Assembly: GCA_963704535.1 (NCBI GenBank)
Contig: OY969916.1
Coordinates: forward strand, 186,001 to 250,000
Source: G963704535 sp963704535
GTDB taxonomy: Bacteria > Chloroflexota > Chloroflexia > Chloroflexales > Roseiflexaceae
Direction: 5' to 3'
DNA: 64,000 nt
In this document: positions 59,847 through 64,000 of the stretch, piece by piece
Layout of the letters: each line of letters starts with the position of its first letter
Position numbering within the stretch: position 1 is the stretch's first letter
The notes under the pieces: model-generated
Seen by the model: the letters and a program-made list of their open reading frames with translations, nothing else
What the model was told of the DNA's origin: nothing
The model's database searches: none
Made by a program: the position numbers and the translations under genes

Positions 59847-62105
59847 CTACAGTTTGAGATCTGCAATCAGCCGCTCGGCCGCACGGTAGCACACCGCCCA
59901 CATGGTCAGGGTCGGGTTAACGCCGTGGCAGGTCGGGAACACCGCAGTGCCGAACACATACAGCCCCGGCGTGTCGTGGACTTCCAGATTCGGGCCGACC
60001 ACTGAGCCGGCTGGGTCTTCGCCCATGCGCGCGCCGCCTAGCTCGTGGCTGCTGATCAGCCCGCCAAAGCGCGGCCCGCGCCATGTCTTGGTCGCGCCCA
60101 TCGCGCGCAAGATCTCCTCGGCCTGGTCCTCCATAAACGCCAGCATGCGCTGCTCATTCGGCTGCTGGTCGTAGGTCGCGCGGATCACTGGCAGGCCCAG
60201 GCCACTGCGATCACGGTGGCGCGGGTCGAGGTCAAGATAGTTGGCGTGGTATGGCAGCGTGTCGGGCTGGATGCGGACCGCGCTAATATGCTGCCAATCG
60301 CGCAAGTGCTGCTTGTAGACTGCGCCCCAGCGCGGGATGTCCGGTGGTAGCGCCTCGCGGCTGATCTGGATCGGCAGGCGCTGGTTCTCGATATTGGGGG
60401 TGGCGCCGCCGACGAAGCCGTGCGCGGCCGAGTCGAAATCGACCGAGATGAAGTCGTCCAGGCTCCACATCTGGCCCGACGGCCCGGTATGCGCGTTGAA
60501 GACAATCTCGGGGCAGTAACCGTGGACGTCGACCCACATCTTGGTCATCACGTGCTTCCCAACCTGGCCGGTGTTGTTCCCCAAACCGTTCGGATGGCGG
60601 TCGTCGCCGGAGAGCAGCAGTAGGCGCACATTTTCGAAGGTATAGCTGCACAGGACCACCGCGCGGGCCGTCTGTACCTGCCAGTTGCCGTTGGCGTCGA
60701 CGTACTCCACACCGCTGGCGTGCCCATCGCCGTCGGTCAGCAGGCGTACCACCCGGCAGTGGGTGCGCAGGTCGAAGTTACCGGTTGCTATCGCCACAGG
60801 CACCCACGTCAGGCCGGGATACCAACGCTCGTTGTTGAACGGGCCGAACCCGCCCATCCAAGCGCAGTAGGTGGTGGCCGGGAAGCCATTGTAAGGCTCG
60901 CTGTGTACGGCCACCGGCGTCGGGTATGGGTGCAGGCCGAGAGTCTCGGCCGCCTGGCGAAAGACCTCGCCCATGCGAAATGGACGCATCGAAGACAGAG
61001 GGTGCGGCTTGCTCCGCTGTAGGAACGGGTTGCGTCCGCCGTCGCTGGTCACGCCGATCTCGTACTCAAGCCGGGTATAGTATGGCTCTAACTCGTCGTA
61101 GCCAAACGGCCAGTCGGCGAGCGTATGCCCGAGTGGCAGCACCCCCTCGCCCCAGCGCTCGCGCACGTAGGTGCGATACTGGAAGTGGTGCGGGTGATTG
61201 CGGCGCGCTGCGCCGCCCCAGTGGATCACTGATCCTCCGACGCCATTCATCATGCGGCCGAGCGAGAAGGTGGCCTCGCGGGTCGCAGATTGTTCGTTTA
61301 ACCGCCAGCGCGGCGTCTCGCTCAGGTATTTCGTCCCCATCCCTGCGCGGCAGTAGTAGGCTGAGCCAAGCTCGTCGGGGACGAAGTCGCGGGTGGTGCG
61401 CCAGGGGCCAGCCTCCAGGCCGACGACGCGCAGGCCAGCCTCGCAGAGTAGCTTGGCGGCGAGCGCCCCGGCCGCGCCAACTCCCACCAGCACCACGTCG
61501 GCTGGGCCATCCGGCGGCCGTGCGCCGCGCTGTGGGTCGTAGCCCTCGATCTCAGCCGGCTCACGCGGCCCGCCGCCCAGCGTGTAGCCTACATCGGCGA
61601 GCGATTGGATGATGCCGCCCTTTGTGATCGGCTCGGTCGCCAGGTTCTCAGCGGCGCTGTTCTCGAACCAGACACCGGGATGGCCCAGGAACCGCCAGCC
61701 GAGCTTGTCGCGGTTGCCGCCATAGGCTGGATCGGCGAACAGCCCTTCCTGGAGATGCGCGCACAATAGCGCGAAGAACTCGCGTTGGGACGGCGCCACG
61801 AAATCGGGCAGCACAGCCTGTTCCAAATCGGCTAAGAGGGCATCCTGCCGGGCGGCGTTGCAGTCGGCAAACGGCGCATTGTAGCGCTTGCGGGCGATTC
61901 GATCGAATGTCGCCAAGGCCCTGCGATACGTCTCGATCTGGCTATGGTATGCGCCGGCCAGCGCGCGATCGAGGTAGCTAACGACGCCGATCGCGGTCGC
62001 ACCAGGGCTATGTGTATCGGCCGGGAACAGGCGCTCAAAGATCGCGGAGGCAGTGCGCGCTTCGTAGGGGGTGAGGGCGAGCAGCGCCTCAGAAGGTTGT
62101 GCCAT
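59847..62105 (-). CDS. GMC oxidoreductase fused to a gluconate 2-dehydrogenase subunit 3-like domain
   Basis: The start MAQPSEALL at 62105 has GGAGGAG upstream. The protein has 752 residues. The N-terminal 180 residues resemble the small gamma subunit (TASAIFERLFPADTHSPGATAIGVVSYLDRAL, GWRFLGHPGVWFEN). After a linker the FAD-binding GVGAAGALAAKLLCEAGLRVVGLE begins near 205. GMC features include GGSVIHWGGAARRNHP, and the C-terminal LGGARMGEDPAGSVV, CHGVNPTLTMWAVCYRAAERLI with the active-site His/Asn. It oxidises an alcohol or sugar. In classical enzymes the subunits are separate genes, so this is a natural fusion type. A cytochrome partner gene is not adjacent. Confidence 0.9.
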   Translation of the reverse strand: MAQPSEALLALTPYEARTASAIFERLFPADTHSPGATAIGVVSYLDRALAGAYHSQIETYRRALATFDRIARKRYNAPFADCNAARQDALLADLEQAVLPDFVAPSQREFFALLCAHLQEGLFADPAYGGNRDKLGWRFLGHPGVWFENSAAENLATEPITKGGIIQSLADVGYTLGGGPREPAEIEGYDPQRGARPPDGPADVVLVGVGAAGALAAKLLCEAGLRVVGLEAGPWRTTRDFVPDELGSAYYCRAGMGTKYLSETPRWRLNEQSATREATFSLGRMMNGVGGSVIHWGGAARRNHPHHFQYRTYVRERWGEGVLPLGHTLADWPFGYDELEPYYTRLEYEIGVTSDGGRNPFLQRSKPHPLSSMRPFRMGEVFRQAAETLGLHPYPTPVAVHSEPYNGFPATTYCAWMGGFGPFNNERWYPGLTWVPVAIATGNFDLRTHCRVVRLLTDGDGHASGVEYVDANGNWQVQTARAVVLCSYTFENVRLLLLSGDDRHPNGLGNNTGQVGKHVMTKMWVDVHGYCPEIVFNAHTGPSGQMWSLDDFISVDFDSAAHGFVGGATPNIENQRLPIQISREALPPDIPRWGAVYKQHLRDWQHISAVRIQPDTLPYHANYLDLDPRHRDRSGLGLPVIRATYDQQPNEQRMLAFMEDQAEEILRAMGATKTWRGPRFGGLISSHELGGARMGEDPAGSVVGPNLEVHDTPGLYVFGTAVFPTCHGVNPTLTMWAVCYRAAERLIADLKL

Positions 62106-62570
62106 AGCTCCTCCAGGCAAGTGTGAGCGAACATCCTGGCAGGAATTATACAGGCAGCGTCCACGCTTTAGACGATGCACCTGTCAGCAGCGATGCGGTC
62201 GTTCGGTCAAGTCTCAGGCTGGTCACATTAGAAAATGCCGCTGCACGGCTGATCATTACTCCAAGTGCGGAGCGTGAGTTCGGTGAATGTGGGATTCCAG
62301 CGATATTTTTGTGTGCGGCAGTATATGTAGCGATCCCTCGACTGTCCGATGCCAGCACTTCAGGCCGGCGCATGTGCTTCAGCCATGGCCTGCTTCAGTG
62401 TCAGGCGCCTACTCTACGGCCAAGGCCACTGCAATGGCATGGTCGCCGAGTTGGGCGCGCCACAGCAATTGCTCATAGGTTGCGCGGGCAGCCGGCACTA
62501 GCCGGCAACCAATCGACTGCTACAACTGTTCGGCCGCGTTCCACAACTCGCCGCAGGCTCGGGCTCCTCA
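62106..62570. other. Gene-free stretch with possible remnants
   Basis: On the plus strand a short segment reads SLRLVTLENAAARLIITPS (near 62208-62265), and on the minus strand a tail ends RATYEQLLWRAQLGDHAIAV before a stop near 62410. Both look like pieces of former genes; neither can be named. Confidence 0.3.
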
Positions 62571-62636
62571 TCCCGCAGCAGAGCACAAATCACACTGCTC
62601 TGCTCGGAGCAGTGTGATTTGTGCTCTGCTGCGGGA
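62571..62636. repeat. Perfect 30-bp inverted repeat with 6-base loop
   Basis: TCCCGCAGCAGAGCACAAAT begins the left arm (62571-62600). The loop is TGCTCG, and the right arm (62607-62636) is its exact complement. It begins 10 bp after the DinB-family stop on the minus strand. There is no T run. Confidence 0.85.
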
Positions 62637-62646
62637 ACATGATGGG

Positions 62647-63123
62647 CTAGGCCGAGGCGGCAGCATCCCGGATGCTGGCGAGGTGCTCCTCGGCGTGCGC
62701 CACGAGGCCATTCTGGGCCAGGCCCTCCACGGTGATGGGGTGGCCGAGGAACGCCGTGACAGTGTCGAGCTGGGCGTCGCTCAGGGTACGCAGCATGGTG
62801 GCGGTGGCGGCGCCGTTCTGGCGCAGTAGCTCCAGGGCGCCCGCGCGGCCCGCGCCGGCGTAGCGGGCGGCCTGCTCGGCATTGAAGCCGTGGATGCTCT
62901 CCATGGTCAGGGACGGCAACGGCTGGCCGCCCACGGCCAGCTGAATGAAGCCGCTAACGTTGTGGTACACCTCCGCCGTGTGATAGGCGATCTGGCCGGC
63001 CGTGCGCGCCTCGCCGGCCGGGGCTACGCCCCAGGCCGCGTCGCTCAGGCCATCCGCCACCGTCAGGATACGGTCGGCCACCTGCTCGAATGCCGTCGCC
63101 AGAGTCTCATTACGCTGTGTCAT
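62647..63123 (-). CDS. DinB-family protein
   Basis: The start MTQRNETLA at 63123 (or 63144, MSETRREM) gives about 158 residues of the four-helix DinB/YfiT fold: TLATAFEQVADRILTVADGLSD, the first His in AGQIAYHTAEVYHNV, and a C-terminal NGLVAHAEEHLASI with two His. The three-His metal site of the family seems present. The role is probably a metal-dependent thiol S-transferase or an uncharacterised enzyme. Confidence 0.82.
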   Translation of the reverse strand: MTQRNETLATAFEQVADRILTVADGLSDAAWGVAPAGEARTAGQIAYHTAEVYHNVSGFIQLAVGGQPLPSLTMESIHGFNAEQAARYAGAGRAGALELLRQNGAATATMLRTLSDAQLDTVTAFLGHPITVEGLAQNGLVAHAEEHLASIRDAAASA

Positions 63124-63471
63124 CTCACGCCTCGTTTCGCTCATCGCGCTCGCTGGATGCCAGTTTGGCACCTTCATCGTACCGACGCGCGGGGCAGCCC
63201 CGAATCGACAGCCCGTTGCGGGGAATCGCTCCAGGTTGTGTGGATTGTTCAGGGGTTGCTTCATGCGTCGGCTTTTGGTGCGCCTCTCTCGCAAGCGCAA
63301 ATCTATCGCGTACCGTAAAGTCTCACATCGCTGGGTTTCAATAATGTGCGCTATGATTCAGTTAGCAAAGCTTTGGTTCATCTGACCTGCCTTTTCCACC
63401 ATGATATCCAGGACGATTTATGCCGTACAATAGCGGCTGATCGAACGACGAAACAAAGAGGAGGATTCATC
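63124..63471. other. Intergenic region, 348 bp
   Basis: It lies between divergent genes and must hold both promoters. The part near 63320-63420 is AT-richer, but no clean -35/-10 pair was picked. No gene is seen. Confidence 0.35.
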
Positions 63472-64000
63472 GTGGAATACCGACAACTTGGTAGTTCGGG
63501 TTTACAAGTGCCAGTGCTGTCTTTTGGCACAGCAACCTTTGCTGGTGGCACCAGTGAGCGTGCGTGGGGAAACACTCAGGTAGCTGAGGCGACCCGCCTG
63601 GTTGATATTGCCTTGGAAGCAGGTGTCAATCTTTTTGATACCGCAGATGTCTATTCAGGCGGAAAATCTGAGGAAGTCCTTGGACAGGCAATCAAGAATC
63701 GCCGCGATCAGGTTCTTGTGGCGACCAAGGCTACGTTTCGCAGCGAATCCGGCCCCAACGGACTTGGCTCCTCGCGCCACCATCTGTTGCGCTCCTGCGA
63801 GGGCAGCCTGCGCCGTCTCCAAACCGACTACATTGATATCTATTACCTGCACGGCTTTGATGCCTTAACACCAATAGAAGAAACCCTGCGTACCTTGGAG
63901 GATCTGGTGCGTAGCGGCAAAGTGCGTTACATCGGCTGCTCAAACTTTTCCGGCTGGCATCTGATGAAGTCACTGGCGCTTTCCGAGAAATACGGCCTTC
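63472..64000 (+). CDS. Aldo/keto reductase, cut by the window end
   Basis: GTG 63472 has GAGGAGG at 63459-63465. The visible 176 residues cover the N-terminal half: MEYRQLGSSGLQVPVLSFGTATF, the catalytic Asp/Tyr in NLFDTADVYSGGKSEEVLG, Lys in VLVATKATF, and DIYYLHGFDALTPIEETLRTLEDLVRSGKVRYIGCSNFSGW. This is a (beta/alpha)8 NADPH-dependent reductase of the YghZ/Tas-like type. The rest lies beyond 64000. Confidence 0.9.
   Translation, partial: MEYRQLGSSGLQVPVLSFGTATFAGGTSERAWGNTQVAEATRLVDIALEAGVNLFDTADVYSGGKSEEVLGQAIKNRRDQVLVATKATFRSESGPNGLGSSRHHLLRSCEGSLRRLQTDYIDIYYLHGFDALTPIEETLRTLEDLVRSGKVRYIGCSNFSGWHLMKSLALSEKYGL

Noticed and set aside
62123..62617. Plus-strand 164-codon frame after the GMC gene
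   Set aside because: It begins antisense to the GMC leader, becomes low-complexity Arg/Thr-rich and ends inside the perfect palindrome.

Overview
The window looks like a chromosomal segment of a high-GC member of the Chloroflexota, probably class Chloroflexia (Roseiflexaceae or a relative). This is inferred from gene content and texture, not from a marker gene. F420-dependent enzymes, many sugar ABC transporters without their own ATPase, GH43/GH38/GH31 enzymes, a KGG-repeat protein and intergenic DNA filled with palindromic repeats and short reiterated words all fit. No rRNA, tRNA or CRISPR array was seen.

Layout. 1-2.1 kb: a divergent pair of CRISPR-accessory genes, a P-loop ATPase fused to Csx3-like domains and a Csx14/NE0113 protein fused to a LuxR-type HTH. 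2.3-4.1 kb: larB and a frameshifted larE (nickel-pincer cofactor). 4.1-10.1 kb: small proteins, a secreted CAP protein, an F420-type nitroreductase, an S9 peptidase, an AT-rich MFS transporter and an alpha/beta hydrolase. 10.1-13.7 kb: a sugar isomerase and a Gfo/Idh/MocA dehydrogenase separated by an insertion sequence. 13.8-18.2 kb: pobA-pcaC-pcaH-pcaG-pcaB, the protocatechuate branch from 4-hydroxybenzoate, with pcaH frameshifted.

18.3-24.9 kb is the most unusual part. It is an AT-richer two-gene module: a STAND NTPase with an NB-ARC core and an unrecognised N-terminal half, overlapping by ATGA a TPR protein that ends in a HIT (histidine-triad) domain. Each gene is interrupted by a copy of the same 1,258-bp IS4-family element. 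Both copies have 6-bp target duplications, and removing each in silico restores one continuous reading frame. The architecture resembles prokaryotic NLR-like defence proteins. I do not know a described system with this NB-ARC / TPR-HIT split.

24.9-47.3 kb is carbohydrate use: GH43, GH1, GH43 and GH43, a three-gene ABC importer and a winged-helix regulator. After DUF72, an ERCC4-type nuclease and a broken phosphotransferase come GH38 mannosidase, a PhyH dioxygenase, a second ABC importer and a strip of decayed genes. 47.3-64 kb holds an SDR, Mn catalase, a sorbosone-type dehydrogenase, a GH31 gene that lost its catalytic core and was hit by an ISAzo13-like element, a frameshifted six-hairpin glycosidase, an F420 LLM oxidoreductase, a KGG protein, an enolase-superfamily enzyme, a GMC oxidoreductase, a DinB protein and the start of an aldo/keto reductase.

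Two themes recur. A dispersed palindromic repeat occurs in at least ten places, often touching stop codons and sometimes supplying the last codons of genes. Several conserved genes carry single small frameshifts, so either local gene decay or residual sequencing error must be considered.
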